A DNA stretch of 64,000 bases from Taenia hydatigena (taxonomy: Eukaryota > Platyhelminthes > Cestoda > Cyclophyllidea > Taeniidae): positions 8,638,734 to 8,702,733 of the forward strand of contig JADWOT020000004.1 in assembly GCA_036345935.2 (NCBI GenBank), given 5' to 3'. The notes beneath the pieces are model-generated. The model saw nothing but the letters and a program-made list of their open reading frames with translations. It did not search any database and was not told where the DNA came from. Shown piece after piece: positions 1 to 10,890 of the stretch. The translations under genes were made by a program, and so were the position numbers. Each line of letters starts with the position of its first letter. Position 1 is the stretch's first letter.

Positions 1-1050
1 GCGAGCACCTACCTCTCCTCGTGGACACTGCTTGCGCCATGTCCACGAGGGTCCACGCGAGAAAGAAAAATCGCAAGCGGAAAAAACCAAAGTGACCGAA
101 ATAACAAAGCGAAATGTAGACCAAGATAAAGAGCATTTCTGCATACAACCGATTCGCAAACATTGTTGTGGCGGTATGTTTGAGTGTGTGACACGATCAA
201 TGGATTCAATCGATAGTCTCACCATTTGAAAGTCAGCAGCGCTTTCTGTGTGGTGACTACACTGCCTTCACGCTGGATTGTGGTGCATGTTGGCGGCTAA
301 TGATGATAACTATTACTGGCACGACTGGAACGATGTGCTGCTTTGTGGTGTAGGTGAGGTGAAGGTGCGTTGAATGTGCTTGTGGAAGTGATAGCAATCA
401 CCCACAACGATGAGGCTGTACTGTCGCCTCACAATGCCAGTTAGCTGGAAATGCGAGTGGCATAAAAGTGTTACTCAAATGACTTTAGTAGTGGGTTTCT
501 GTTGCTGCGTGTGACGGGAAGACGGGTGTGAGTTTTGAAGGGATATATGCAGCACATCCAGTATGTGCATTTTCGATGGTGGTGGTAAGGAAAGAATCAA
601 CACATACCATACCGGTGGGACAGCAGGCTTGCTTTTCGAAGAAGAGAAGGAAAGAGAAAGGAGGGGCGGAATAGAGGAAGGGAGGAAGAAGTGGCTAGAT
701 GTGTCACACATGCGAGGCGGTGGTTGGTAGCCGTAAGATAGAATGATATAGTGGTGAAAATAGTTCTCGTTGAACTTAAGATGGTCCAGTTGAAGGAGTA
801 ACTTCTACTTTGAGTCATTGCCTTATTGGTAGGGCTGTCCTTTTGATGAGCCTCCATATCTGCTATAAGGTGTTCCACTCAGTCGCCACAATCGTGCCAA
901 TACGTGAGGCCTCTCATTGTCAGCACTGTGGTTCCTTTCATGAGAGACATTATTATTCGCCCTGTGGGTAGGAACATACTCCCGATAAGTGAACTCAAGT
1001 CTTTTCAAATTGATTAATTGAGCAATGGCTTTTTCAAGCAGAGTTATTGT
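1..1050. repeat. Segmental duplication, inverted copy of 46600-47766
   Basis: The sequence from the window start to about 1050 matches the reverse complement of 46600-47766, with scattered substitutions and small indels. The purine-rich stretch near 640-690 matches the long CCTT/CCTA run of the other copy. Positions 530-760 are also related to 10955-11165. It contains the first exon of a membrane-protein gene and what would be its upstream region. The block probably continues to the left of the window. Confidence 0.85.
13..163 (-). CDS. First exon of membrane-protein gene, second copy (runs off window)
   Basis: On the minus strand an ATG at 163 opens a 50-codon exon that ends at a splice donor (AGAG|GTAGGT) at 12-13. 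It matches exon 1 of the gene at 47603-48578 with the same length, 151 nt, ending in phase 1. The residues start MFANRLYAEMLF and form a long hydrophobic, aromatic-rich segment, followed by a short polar tail (AQAVSTRRG). Between the two copies I count five synonymous third-position or leucine changes and only three mild amino-acid changes (I/L, C/W, Y/F), which is what a constrained reading frame would show. Exon 2 should lie just left of the window. No family is recognised. A membrane anchor or uncleaved signal is the likely role of this exon. Confidence 0.5.
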
Positions 1051-2159
1051 AGTTCAATTGCATGATTTGCTCAGCGGTAGAAGGATTAACTGCGTCTATT
1101 TATTCGACCACGTTCGGAAGTGAGCATTAAGATTGGACGATAGCAAAAGCCCATCGAGACACCTATGGAAGATCTTGCATGGTATACGCAAATCATTCCT
1201 TACATGATCAGCATGAGCTCTGTATTCGCAAGGCGTGAGATCGTGACTGACTCTAACCCATCTGCTTTTTCTCTTCGCATTCATCTGACATCTTATCTCT
1301 GCCATCGCTGTGGCGATTGGCTCGGCTGTGCCAAGGCTAAAGACAAATGCCTCCGACGTGCCAGGCCTTTGCGGCCATGTTGGTGGGAGCGAAGTGTACG
1401 AAAACAAGCGATGGCAGTGAGTGAGTGAGGGTGCTTTATTACACCTGAGTCGCGTCATCTTCTAGCAACAAATCAATGAGTTCTTGTCCAGTAATTGCTC
1501 TCTTTCATGATTGACCACTTGTTTCAAATTAGCTGAACTAGTCTGCACCATCCCATCTCCATGCGGTACAGCAATGTTGAATGTGTCGTAGCAACCTCGC
1601 GACTTGCAGAAATTAGCGCATTTTAACATCAAACAAGGTTAGCAACTACAGGGTAGTCAGAAAGTGGAAAAACGATGGTGTCGCAGCAATGTATAAATAT
1701 TTGGCTTAATTCCCTCCCCACCTTATTCCTTCTCCCTCTTTCCTCCCTCCATTCAAACATATTAAACCCACCACGAGCGAAACAAAAATACTTCATTGTT
1801 TCCCTTTCTCCCTATAATGTTATGTGTCATTCACATTTATCTTCAATTCATCTTATTAACCTGATGATAGTCACCCAATCCTTTTGTATAGTATTTTATG
1901 ACAAGACGATTTTCACCCTTTGCACACGCATGCCTAATTTCTTCTTTTGTTTCCCCATTTCTAATTCTTACGCTTTTTATTTACTACATTCTGATTGCTC
2001 TACAATACCTCAAAGTTAATGCATTGTTTGTTTGACTGCCGGTTTCGGCTACGGTGACTTGGGTGACCATGTTGCTCCAAACGGGCGAGCTGGCCTCTGG
2101 ACCACGCCACCGGTCTCTACACTCTGCTTGCTGAATATATATATATATTCTATTTAAGC
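1051..2159. other. No gene recognised; AT-rich with a short TA run
   Basis: Open frames of 114-120 codons occur on both strands but overlap one another and show no splice context, family resemblance or repeated copy. A palindromic TATATA run lies near 2136-2151. I see no supported feature. Confidence 0.5.
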
Positions 2160-3470
2160 ATTATGCCCTCTTTTGCTTTTAATGAATTCTTGCAACGCTA
2201 CATCACATTTGTTGCACACATTGAAATTGCCCAACCTCTTTCCAGTTGGTGTTCCACAACAAAGAACAACTTATTGCTGTGTTTTAGCATCCCTATTCTT
2301 GAGACCTAGTTGCTTTTTGTCAACTACTTTTCCTTTGCCACCGAGACCCATCAGCGTGGTTTTACGACGTTCTCATGGTCGTCGCCGTTGTCGCCTTTTG
2401 AGGCAGCATTAGGAAGAAACATTAACTCTTTCTTAGAACGAGTTAACGCATAACGCTTACCGTTTCCGACACCTCCAATCCGAAAACTGTGTCTCTTATA
2501 TCCTGCTTGAACGAATAGTTTGCATTTAGGAAGGTAACATTCGGTACACTCAATCCGCCGAATGATTGCGACTCCACAGCTGTCGACGATGAGTTCAAAG
2601 GCGCTTAGTTTGCAGTCTTAGCGGCTTCCCCCCCATTGGTCTGCTTCTACATCAACATTCCTCTTTGCCATTGCCACCGACGGCAAAGATGGGTGTTGTT
2701 GGCAGCCTGATGTGTCAGTCCGTGGTGTCCTTAGAGAGCGACCCATAACCAGCCTTGAAGGTGGCTGGTAGCGGCAACAGAGCGAGTGTCAGCCAGTGAG
2801 ACTGCTCACCCTCATCCTCTACCATCCCCACAACCTCGTCAAATCAATGAGCACATTATAAAAACCAACAGCAGCGCAATTAACAAAGGCATCGCGACAC
2901 ATGGCAGACCGAGTACTACACCACGCGACACTGTCGAAATAAGACAATGTGCTATTGCGTGACATCTCGTGCACACGCTCCATTGCAGTGGTAGAGCATC
3001 CACACCCAGGGGCCCTAGAAGTATGAGCAAAAGTCGAATAGTCAATGCAGACAGGCTCCATCCCACTACCAATCGTCCGTGGGCAGGAATGCATACACTC
3101 AACAATTACATCAGTGCAAATCGCCACCCCACTCACTGATCTCCCACTGCATCGCACACGCGATCACACCAGCAGCAGCCATGCAGCACTCGAGGCAACT
3201 CCGACTCCAACACTGGCTGCCTGCAAAATATTAATATTTTTGTTACAGAACATCCCTAAGACCATGCTCGATGAGGCAGTCAATATGAAAAAATGACTAC
3301 TCGTAAAGAATCCGCTGGCGCATCCAGTCAACACCTGCATCACATGCACGCGGTAACCCTAACGTCCTGCCTTGCACCGATCACCTACACCTCGTCATAC
3401 AAACACCGACTACTTCACTTCCATGCGATTACATCTTAGTGTGTACTGATAAACTCAACACACTCCCTCC
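2160..3470. repeat. Partial, internally deleted copy of the 21655-25095 repeat
   Basis: Positions 2160-2420 align with 21700-21930, and 2630-3470 align with 24050-24930 in the same orientation. The roughly 2 kb that separates these parts in the fuller copy is missing or replaced here. The right end stops inside a CTC trinucleotide run, where an unrelated repeat (see 3465-3575) begins. Confidence 0.75.
2819..3157 (-). CDS. Cysteine-rich ORF within dispersed repeat (copy 1)
   Basis: This 112-codon open frame is homologous to frames at 33408-33911 (+) and 24163-24492 (-). Shared motifs are an AICT(D/E)V start, the SPNSTLTCFDSVAWC region (here SRNSTLSYFDSVAWC) and a C-terminal hydrophobic AAVGF..(V/M)LIDL.RLWG stretch. 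Cysteines are frequent, so a secreted or membrane-tethered extracellular domain is possible. Frame 1 upstream is broken by a TGA near 3165. Between this copy and 33408-33911 I count about ten synonymous and eighteen amino-acid changes over 54 codons, which is at most weak constraint. It may be a decayed gene carried by a repeat. No family is recognised. Confidence 0.3.
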   Translation of the reverse strand: MRCSGRSVSGVAICTDVIVECMHSCPRTIGSGMEPVCIDYSTFAHTSRAPGCGCSTTAMERVHEMSRNSTLSYFDSVAWCSTRSAMCRDAFVNCAAVGFYNVLIDLTRLWGW

Positions 3471-3575
3471 TCCTCCTCCTCTATGAAAGGGGTCGTAGAA
3501 AATGGGAAATCACTGACGTAAAACTGTCAAGAAGGGTTGATTGGAGGGAAATTTCATCCCAGTGCGCAAATTTTA
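3465..3575. repeat. Left-end fragment of the 'D' repeat
   Basis: The CTC run followed by a segment beginning TATGAAAGGGGTCGTAGAA closely matches 7970-8080, 56630-56740 and, less well, 4835-4930. Only the first 100 bases or so of the element are present. It abuts the repeat at 2160-3470 exactly at the trinucleotide run. Confidence 0.7.
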
Positions 3576-4799
3576 TTGACCGAATTTAAAAGAAGTCAGT
3601 CCTTTTGAGTCCTCCCTTCTACGGGATGCGGATTATAAATATTTCTTGCCTTTTTTTGTTAAACACTACTTTCAGGACACTTTCACGCGACTAAACAGAA
3701 TCGAGTGATTTCTCATATGCATTCAACCGAAGTTCATATTTAACACATGTGCGACAAAGAGGAATAGAATTTTCTTACCAAGCTGCAGATTTATTACCAC
3801 TTTACCACTTTTTGAGGAGTTTACTAACTAAGCAGCGATGAAGCATTAGCTCGTGAAAGTGCTACTTCACATTTTCTTTGGAATGCAACTCAAAGTTCGG
3901 TAAATTTGCAAACATTGTGGCGGTAAAAGAAGGCAGTAGAAGGGGACACATTCAGCCTTCAATCTAGCTAATCAAATTCGTCTCGAATTGGCGATTTCAT
4001 TGGTGCAAAGGCTCATGTTTTAGCTGATTGGTTAACAATCATTTGATGGACCAATAGCATCGAGCAGTAGTGCCCCAGTGTATGAGCTGAATTCTGCCTG
4101 CCTGCGTACTACTTCAGACTTGACAGAGCAGCATCCACAAAACAGCATTAAAATAGGTCTAAATTACTGTGAAATGAACAATGGAGAACATTCCCGCATA
4201 ATCACCCAACTCGGGTCAGACATACTGAATTTTCTTCTTTCCCAATGCCAGATACTGCCGCAAGAAGTATGACTAGGTAGTAGATTGTCCATCCCCCATC
4301 TGGCAATCGAAATGTGCCAACTTTAGGTTCGCTACTGTCAGCACCACTCTCGTTATCCTCTGTCGCTATTGCCTTAAGGCCTAAATGTTCAACTACGAAA
4401 AGGAATTGAATGAACCCCTTCCTATCCTTTAGCCTGCCTCATTTTCACTGCCTCTGGTAACTGGCAGGTGGCCTCCTAGTATGTGCTAAGTCATGAATGC
4501 AACAGACTGCATCGCCAGAGTGTGACAACGACTTGCTTTTTGAGATTATCTGCTTCCCTTTTGCTGCGTGATCTGACCGCGCCCCTGTTTTAACAGCTGG
4601 TGTCACGGCCTCCCTCAACGAATGGGATCCTTTGTGTGAAGGTTGAGCCACAATCTGGGGTTATCGTTTCCACCCATTCAATCGACTTCGCATTAGTGAA
4701 GGAAGCTCCTTCAACGAGGAGAACGCCTACGAGGCACAAGTCTTGCACCAGCTAGCACAAGAAATGAGACTGTCCTTCGTTACGAGAGAGACTCGTCTT
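3576..4799. other. No gene recognised
   Basis: Only short open frames (64-68 codons) are present, with no splice-site context and no second copy in the window. I see no supported feature here. Confidence 0.5.
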
Positions 4800-5500
4800 G
4801 ACTCGACACGCTTTGGCTGTCAAGACACACGTCCTTCTCCTCCTCCTCCTCCTCCTCTTTGGAAGCCGTAGAAGGGAAGAAAACACTAACGCAAAAATTG
4901 ACAAGAAGGGATTGATTAGAAGGAAATGTTATCCAAGTGTGCAGTTGCATCATGCCTAGTGGTCTGGATGTCCACAACACTACGTGCATGTCATCTGCCA
5001 GGACGTGTTCATTAATACGCCAATGTGGTCGATCTAGTTTCAGACTTGTCAATTGTGCGAAGACATGAGCGAACTCAGTGTGAGCAATAGTGGACGTCTT
5101 TGCGGCCTTTGTTCTTTGTTTTACCGTCTTGTAATGACGATGGATGTTGTGGTTGGCAACATCCTTCAATTCATCTGCCTCCTATGGACGATAGTAGATG
5201 TTGTCGACCTGCTTGTCAATTGTAACGGGGTCTCTGCCTCTGTTTCAACGGATGGTAGTGATGAATGAAGGCGAGGGTGGTGGTTTGCCCCCACCTCTGA
5301 CCATCAAGCGGAGTGTGTCTTGTAGATTGACTTCTCCTCCCATCATTCGTCGCCATCGCCTTTGGCCTTCCCGTCACCGTCGTGTTCACCCCACCAACCA
5401 CCACAGACGACATCACTCCCTGCAGGCTAGAAGGCTCAACCATGGCATCAGTGTGCGTGCATTCTTTTCCTTACTTTGTCTTGTCTCTAGTCCATGACGG
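4800..5500. repeat. Diverged copy of the 'D' repeat
   Basis: The segment aligns throughout with 7960-8640 and 56620-57300: a trinucleotide run, a short spacer, a small membrane ORF, and a tail ending in a shared GGCTAGAAGGCT motif. Identity is clearly lower than between the other two copies, so this is an older duplicate. Confidence 0.75.
5065..5268 (+). CDS. Small membrane ORF, diverged paralogue
   Basis: From the ATG at 5065 (MSELSVSNSG...) this frame gives 67 residues. It is alignable with the ORF at 8225-8587 through two hydrophobic stretches around LVMTMDVVVGNILQ and CLLWTIVDVVDLLVNC. Most substitutions between the copies keep hydrophobic character, and about ten are synonymous. The frame ends at TGA earlier than the other copy, and a one-frame shift then restores similarity (I(K/R)R.VS.RL...RRHRLWP). 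It is therefore probably a truncated or frameshifted copy. No family is recognised. Confidence 0.3.
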   Translation: MSELSVSNSGRLCGLCSLFYRLVMTMDVVVGNILQFICLLWTIVDVVDLLVNCNGVSASVSTDGSDE

Positions 5501-5824
5501 GTAGACCGCCAAATGGGCTTGTTTCTTCTGTGAGGCGTGTGCTTCCCAATCGAGGTGGAGGTCATCGTGAGTACGTAAGAAGCGAAGCGTCACCACCACA
5601 GCCGCAACCGACTGCAAGATCAGTATCTGGCAGCATTCAAGTGCACCCATAGTGTATGCCTCAATGTCCCACCAACTCGTCGTGGTAAAATGAGTGCGCC
5701 CCACACCTATCCACCCTGCCTCTTTTGTGGGCTGCCACTGTCAGGTTGTTGGATGTTCCAGAATATATAAACATTGATGTCGGCCTCTATGGTGTTGCTT
5801 TGCGAGTATCCGTGTGAGTGTGCG
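5501..5824. other. No gene recognised; TATATAAA motif at about 5763
   Basis: This is non-repeated sequence between the D repeat and the large direct duplication. A TATATAAA motif is present, but no transcript start or ORF can be tied to it. Confidence 0.4.
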
Positions 5825-8224
5825 GGCCGTTTGGTTTGGGCGATTCTAGAGGAGCTGCAATGGCTGATCATGTGGGACTGATTTTGTTGACTTAAACAGC
5901 AACTTGTCTGTCACACCACTGTCAGTAGTAAACGGCGCAGCAGTAGTCCACGGCCGTTTTTTGGTACAATTTTCCACTGGTAGAATTTTCAGCTCTCAAG
6001 CGTGTAGGAGCACGCAATGGGCTTCAGGCGACTAGATACACAAAACATAATTTTGCGAGAGGTTAGGAAACGATGCTGCGCGAGGCACGGGAAGCGCTTG
6101 CAGCGATAAAAATCACAGTGAAATACCATAATGGGAGGGTGACTTATAAAGTCTGACAAATGTATCAGCTTGCGGAAGGATTCTGCCTCCTTATATTCAA
6201 CTTAGTTATTAAAAATAGGAACTACAGCTAATTTCTAGAACAAACCCACGAAATAAAGCAGTCGATGCATGGGAAGAAACGAGCAGACGTCGTAGCAGAC
6301 CTCAAAATATTAACCTGTTTATTGGCAAGCAATTTCCAGCTCATGATAAAAGCAGATTTTTTAAATGTCCTCTATATTGAGTTAAAATGTTGCAGAGATA
6401 AGTAAAACGTCAAAGGCTTGCAGTAGTGTAGTACTTTGTTTGTTGGAAATACCGGTTTCTTTCAATACACAGAGGTGGCCGTACTGCCCTAGCTGCGTGC
6501 GGAAGTAAATTTTTTGCCGTTTTGGTATGTGTTCCTGTTGAGACACACCGTTTGCGTAGTGCCTACACTAAAATCCTGCACCTGTGACTAAGGCGTGTTT
6601 TGCATTTGTAGACTCTGAAGATGAAGATAACAATCGTAGTGGTAGATTGCCTAACCATGACAAAGGATCCACAGGAGGATGTGTGTTTGCGAAGAATTCG
6701 AGAAAGAATTGGATGGTGTGTGTCGGGCCTCCGAACTGCGCAGAGCCTGGTATCAAGCTAAGCGGAATTCCCCCGGCCAGGATAGGAGTTCCATAATCTG
6801 CGCTTTGCTAAGACTTAAAACCGACACAATTTTTACGGGTTGTTACCTGTATGGTGCGGAACTAGATTTGGCGTGCGCTGACCGATATGGCGTGCTGTCG
6901 CAATCAGTTGTCCTTTAATATATGTATTCTGGGGTAAGTATACTGCCTCTCTCCCCTTTCTCTGCGTTTTTATTTGCATCCATCGCCATCTAGGCGGCTA
7001 GTGCAAATTCCAATTGGCGGACTAATTTGTCTGCGTAAAGTTACAAAGCAGTAATGGTGTTTTTGTTTTGTCTGCCATGATTTTAAAAGCTAGCTCTGAG
7101 TGTGAATGCTTTGTGTTGATATAGGATTATCCGGATGCCGAAATGGTGTTAACGCATGATTTTATTCACGATCTAAATTACTCTTCAAATTGCGGGAAAG
7201 TTATTTTGCAGTTTTCGACATTGATTAGATTCACTGCCATGCTCTGAGTCCGCATGAAGTTTCTAGATGGACCATTCAATAGCTATTTGTTGGCCGCACG
7301 TCTTTTCTGTGGCGAATTCTCCGTGTTGTAAGTGTTGCCATGGAGGTGGTGGAGAAGGATTGTTGGAAGCGATCAAACAATAGATTTTGTGTGAATGTGC
7401 GAAAGGGTGTTTTGTGTTCCCTAATTCCTCCTTTGATTGACAGTCTATTGTCCTTTAGTCCTCTTTCGTCCGCATTTTTTTTGGATAATGGTTGATCTGA
7501 GACAGTTAACTGGCTTTGCCAATGGTGTGGATATGGTTGTGTGCTTCTCCACAAACTGGAGTCCATGCATACTCTAACATCGGTGGTCTTGCTGACCTTG
7601 ATGCTCAATTAACACGGAAGATGCTGGTGGGTCAAAGTGGAGATGAATAGGAAGAGTAAGGAAGGTGGTTGGAGGCAGGATTTGAGCGCACTGCCTGTTG
7701 CAGTCGCATCAATGAGTCGAGATTGGTGGTAGGTCTCCTCTAAACGAGGGTGGACCTGTTGTGTGATGTTTGGAGCACTTCTTGGGGGATTGACGTTGCT
7801 ACCCATAGAATCGTCTTTCCATTGATGAGGCATGAGGCCATGAGGCACAGATAATTCAGCAGTCAGGTCAAGGAAGGAAGGCGTCTCCACAGAGTCACTC
7901 GACCGTCTTGTTGCTAAGACGACTGGTCTTGACGCGATGCGTTTTTGGTGGCGAGAATTATGCCCTTCACCTCCTCCTCCTCTTCCTCCTCTATGAAAGG
8001 GGTCGTAGAAGGAAGGAAAACACTGCCGTAAAGCTGTCAAGAACGGTTGATTGGGGGAAATTTTATCGCAGTGCGCGAAGTCGTATCTCATCATCGGGTT
8101 TGCGTGCCAAGAGAATGCTGTGTTGACGTGCTCAAACGCGCGCCTATTGGTGCTCTGTTAAGGCGTATCGATTAATCGATTTCTGTTGTTAATTTAATTT
8201 AAAATTTGTCAATTGTGCGAAGAT

Positions 8225-8587
8225 ATGAGTGACTTGAGTGTGAGCAATCTTGGACTTCTGAGTGGCTGTTTTCTTCTGTTTTACCTTTTTGTCATGACAA
8301 TGGATGTGGTGATCGGCAACTTCCTTCAAGTCTGTTGCCTTGTATGGACGATAGCGGATATTGCCGATGTGCTTATCAATTGTAAGGGGATCCCCGTGCT
8401 TGCTCTAATGGATTATATTGAAGGCATGAAGGCGAGGTTAGTGGTTTATTTCCTACCTCTCATAATTAGGCGGCGTGTGTCTTTTAGGTTACCCTCCCCT
8501 AAAATTCGTCGCAACCGTCTCTGGCCTTTTCGACATCGTCGCGTTCGTCCCCACCATCCACAACCATTAACAATGTCCCCAGGCTAG
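8225..8587 (+). CDS. Small two-helix membrane ORF, copy 1
   Basis: The ATG at 8225 opens 120 codons beginning MSDLSVSNLGLLSG. Residues about 10-33 and 37-55 are hydrophobic (FYLFVMTMDVVIGN and CCLVWTIADIADVLIN), so two membrane helices are plausible. The C-terminus is basic, with repeated arginines and prolines. The frame closes at a TAG (8585), and twelve codons further on lies a strong donor-like AAG|GTGAGT at 8609. The copy at 56886 is nearly identical, and a diverged paralogue lies at 5065. No family is recognised. It could be a single exon of a larger gene. Confidence 0.35.
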   Translation: MSDLSVSNLGLLSGCFLLFYLFVMTMDVVIGNFLQVCCLVWTIADIADVLINCKGIPVLALMDYIEGMKARLVVYFLPLIIRRRVSFRLPSPKIRRNRLWPFRHRRVRPHHPQPLTMSPG

Positions 8588-8591
8588 AAGG

Positions 8592-8900
8592 CTAAACTGA
8601 GGCATTAAGGTGAGTGTGAATCCTTTTCTTCGCTTCCACTTGGCCTTGTTGGCAGTGGGTGACAGGTGGTGTGGTCTGTTTTGTTGAAGTGGTGAAGGCA
8701 CGAGGCCCCACGCCACTGCCAAGATGCGAGGCAGTTGACTCCCTGTCTCGATTCCGATGGCGGAGGAGTGCAATTTCAACTTCTCGTACTTCGCCTCGGA
8801 AAAGAGATCCCAGCTCTTTTGTATTGGTCTCCACCTCCAAGGGGAGAGTGATTGCCTTACGGAGGGATTCGAGGCCAACCCTCAACATCCTCACTCCCAA
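8592..8900 (-). CDS. Candidate exon, helical basic segment, copy 1
   Basis: The minus frame reads ...RILGVRMLRVGLESLRKA, then a charged helix-like stretch (TKELGSLFRGEVREVEIALL), then a polar tail. The spacing of hydrophobic and charged residues is typical of an amphipathic helix. It is preserved in the copy at 57253-57561 with only a few changes (RNRD/QDRD, H/Y). A second frame is also open here, so the choice is uncertain. It lies downstream, in gene direction, of the exons at 10329-10890 and 9591-10145 and might belong with them. Confidence 0.25.
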   Translation of the reverse strand: MGVRMLRVGLESLRKAITLPLEVETNTKELGSLFRGEVREVEIALLRHRNRDRESTASHLGSGVGPRAFTTSTKQTTPPVTHCQQGQVEAKKRIHTHLNASV

Positions 8901-9590
8901 TATGCGTTTGAGCGCCCTAGTGATTGACCGTCTGGCTTACTAGGTTCCCCTCTCTTTTTCTCCTTATCTATCTATCTGTCCTTCCTTTTCCCCTTCTCTA
9001 GTAGTTCTTCACCCGTTACTTGTTGAATGTGTTCAAATATAAGCATTGTTGTCTGTTCATTTCCTGGACGACTTGGAGTTAAGGGTTGCAATGATAGGCT
9101 AGTGCATTGTGAACGACAGTTGTCATGGCATTGAGCAGTCACGGTGGCGGATACACTCGTCGGGTGCGCGATGGTAATTGAAGACGATAGTCACTTCACG
9201 AACGGTGATAGTTGCAAACGCAGCAGAACAGTGAATGTCCATGCAGACCTTCAGGGAGTGTTCTGGCTTTAGGCTCGATCCTCGGACTTTGTTGGCCATC
9301 CTCCTACCACACCCACGTAGGCAAAAGACAGCAGCAGCCATCTTCTCTCCAAATCAGCAACTATAGTAAACAATATTGTTCGCGACAGTGACAACACGCT
9401 TTTGCTACCATCATCATTATCATCATCGGTGGCACGTCTGTCTTGCAGGAAGGCGGGGACAACGGGGGCATGGACAGAGGACGACGAACTTCTAGAGGCG
9501 TAGGAGGGATGACGGGAGGGAGGGAGGGAGGAGAAGGATAAGAAAGTGAGAAGAAGACAAGGAGTAAACATCGCTTTCAATGCAATCCAC

Positions 9591-10145
9591 TCAGTTCTTG
9601 GTCGTCGAATCTATGGGCAGAGGCGCACGTTTCCGATGCCGGTGACGCCGTAGAACGGCAGAGGAGGAAGCTGAATTGGCAGATGGCCCCAACACTGTCC
9701 GTCCTGTCGATGAGGGAAGGGTAGAGACACGATGCTAAACTGTGGGTACCACATCCTCTCCCTCCACCACGGTGATGTTGGAGCGGAGGCTGTGGCTAGC
9801 GGTAGAATGCGGCGGCACCTGTGTCAGGCTACATTGCATGGTCGTGTTGGTTTTGCTGCCGGAGCCACCAGTAAGGCGACGGAAACGGTTGCGTAGCAAC
9901 GACATGGAGTCGGAGAACCAAGGGGTAAGGCGAGCAGTGGGAGCTGGGCGATGCCGTTGTTTGTCCTCCTCGGGACTTGTGCAGGCCTCGGTGGCGCGGA
10001 CTCCAGGCTCAGGTTGGAATTGGGGTTGGGGTTCTAGCTTAGGTTGGGGTTGGGGTTCACCGGAAGAACAATGGCACTGGAAAAGTGATTGAATATGGAC
10101 TCTATGGAGCGAGGTTGCAGAGTTCGCATGACCTTGTTCCACCAT
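9591..10145 (-). CDS. Pro/Gln-rich gene, 3' exon, copy 1 (in-frame TAG)
   Basis: On the minus strand an ATG at 10145 opens a frame rich in proline and glutamine (EPQPQPKLEPQPQFQPEPG), followed by a better-ordered basic segment (TPWFSDSMSLLRNRFRRL). In copy 2 the same frame runs 184 codons to a TGA at 58261. Here a TAG at 9737-9735 replaces the CAG codon of copy 2 and cuts the product to 136 residues. The remaining frame to the shared TGA at 9591 is otherwise open with no indels. The exon at 10329-10890 lies upstream across a TGAG-repeat intron. The function is unknown, and differences between copies are mostly amino-acid changing, so constraint looks weak. Confidence 0.35.
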
Positions 10146-10259
10146 TGCATGAAAACGCGATGGATGCGTGGATGAGTGCGTGGAGGATGAATGGATGGAA
10201 GCGGTAAGAAGTAATCAAAACATGACCATTACCAGATGGAAGATCCGTTCCGGTCATGC

Positions 10260-10325
10260 ACTACTCACTCCACTCACTCACTCACTCACTTACTCACTCA
10301 CTCCACTCACTCACTCACACTCACT
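10260..10325. repeat. (CACT/TCAC)n microsatellite in presumed intron
   Basis: Tandem CTCACTCA-type tetranucleotides lie just downstream, in minus orientation, of the donor at 10328. The equivalent tract at 58930-59008 is longer, showing length change between the duplicates. Confidence 0.8.
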
Positions 10326-10328
10326 AAC

Positions 10329-10890
10329 CAGACTTGCAGAATTCGTCATTTGTTGCTGCAGCTGAAGACGCCTTTGTTGCTCCTCCTCCATGTGTCGTGC
10401 CAACGAGGAGAGCTGTTCGGAGGTGAGCGCGCCTGCACTCAACGTGTAGCGATAAGTATCGTCCACAGGGATGTCTTGCGGTGAGGTGGGAGGCTGTTGA
10501 TGCTGCTGTCGCTGCGTTTGCATGGACGAGGACGTTGAGAAAATGGGTTGGGTGTTGTAATAGACACGCGACGCGGTGGTGGTGGTGGTGGGGCGACAAG
10601 TGTTATCGCAGGGCGGGAAGATGTCTGGTGGGCGAACAAAGGGTTGTGGATTGGCGGGAGACGGCTCTTCGGCTAGCGGAAGCTGTGGCTGGGATGAAAT
10701 GGGCACAGCCGCCATGCCATAGTCCATGATCCCTGAGACGAAAGGAGGAGGAGGAGGAGGAGGAGGAGGAGAAGGAGGAGGAGGAGGAGGAGGAGAAGGA
10801 AAATCACGAAGTGGACAAGTTCTCAAGGTCGGCACTCTGGACGACGTGTAAGGTAGGACCAGAGTATTCCAACAAGCAGTTGGCGAGTGT
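10329..10890 (-). CDS. Pro/Gln-rich gene, 5' exon, copy 1
   Basis: The minus frame is open from a TGA near 10892 and lacks an early ATG, so it is probably an internal or incomplete exon. It encodes NTLVLPYTSSRVPTLRTCPL, then a polyproline run made by a GGA microsatellite, then MDYGMAAVPISSQPQLPL. A glutamine-rich and helical end follows (SSLARHMEEEQQRRLQLQQQ). It ends at a good donor (TCTG|GTTAGTG, 10328-10329). The C-terminal 50 residues are identical in copy 2 with only synonymous differences, whereas the middle differs. A nuclear or scaffold protein with a coiled segment is possible. No family is recognised. Confidence 0.35.
10741..10800. repeat. (GGA)n microsatellite
   Basis: A GGA/GAA trinucleotide tract encodes polyproline on the minus strand. 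The copy at 59424-59455 is shorter. Confidence 0.85.

Noticed and set aside
7609..8094. 161-codon minus frame (and copy at 56273-56755)
   Set aside because: Open in both duplicates, but the duplicates are so similar that this is no evidence; there is no splice context, and it overlaps the trinucleotide run and the D repeat. Not included as a gene.
10014..10060. GGTTGGGG-type repeats that resemble telomeric sequence
   Set aside because: Too short and irregular; on the minus strand they are simply the coding sequence for the Pro-Gln repeats of the adjacent exon.
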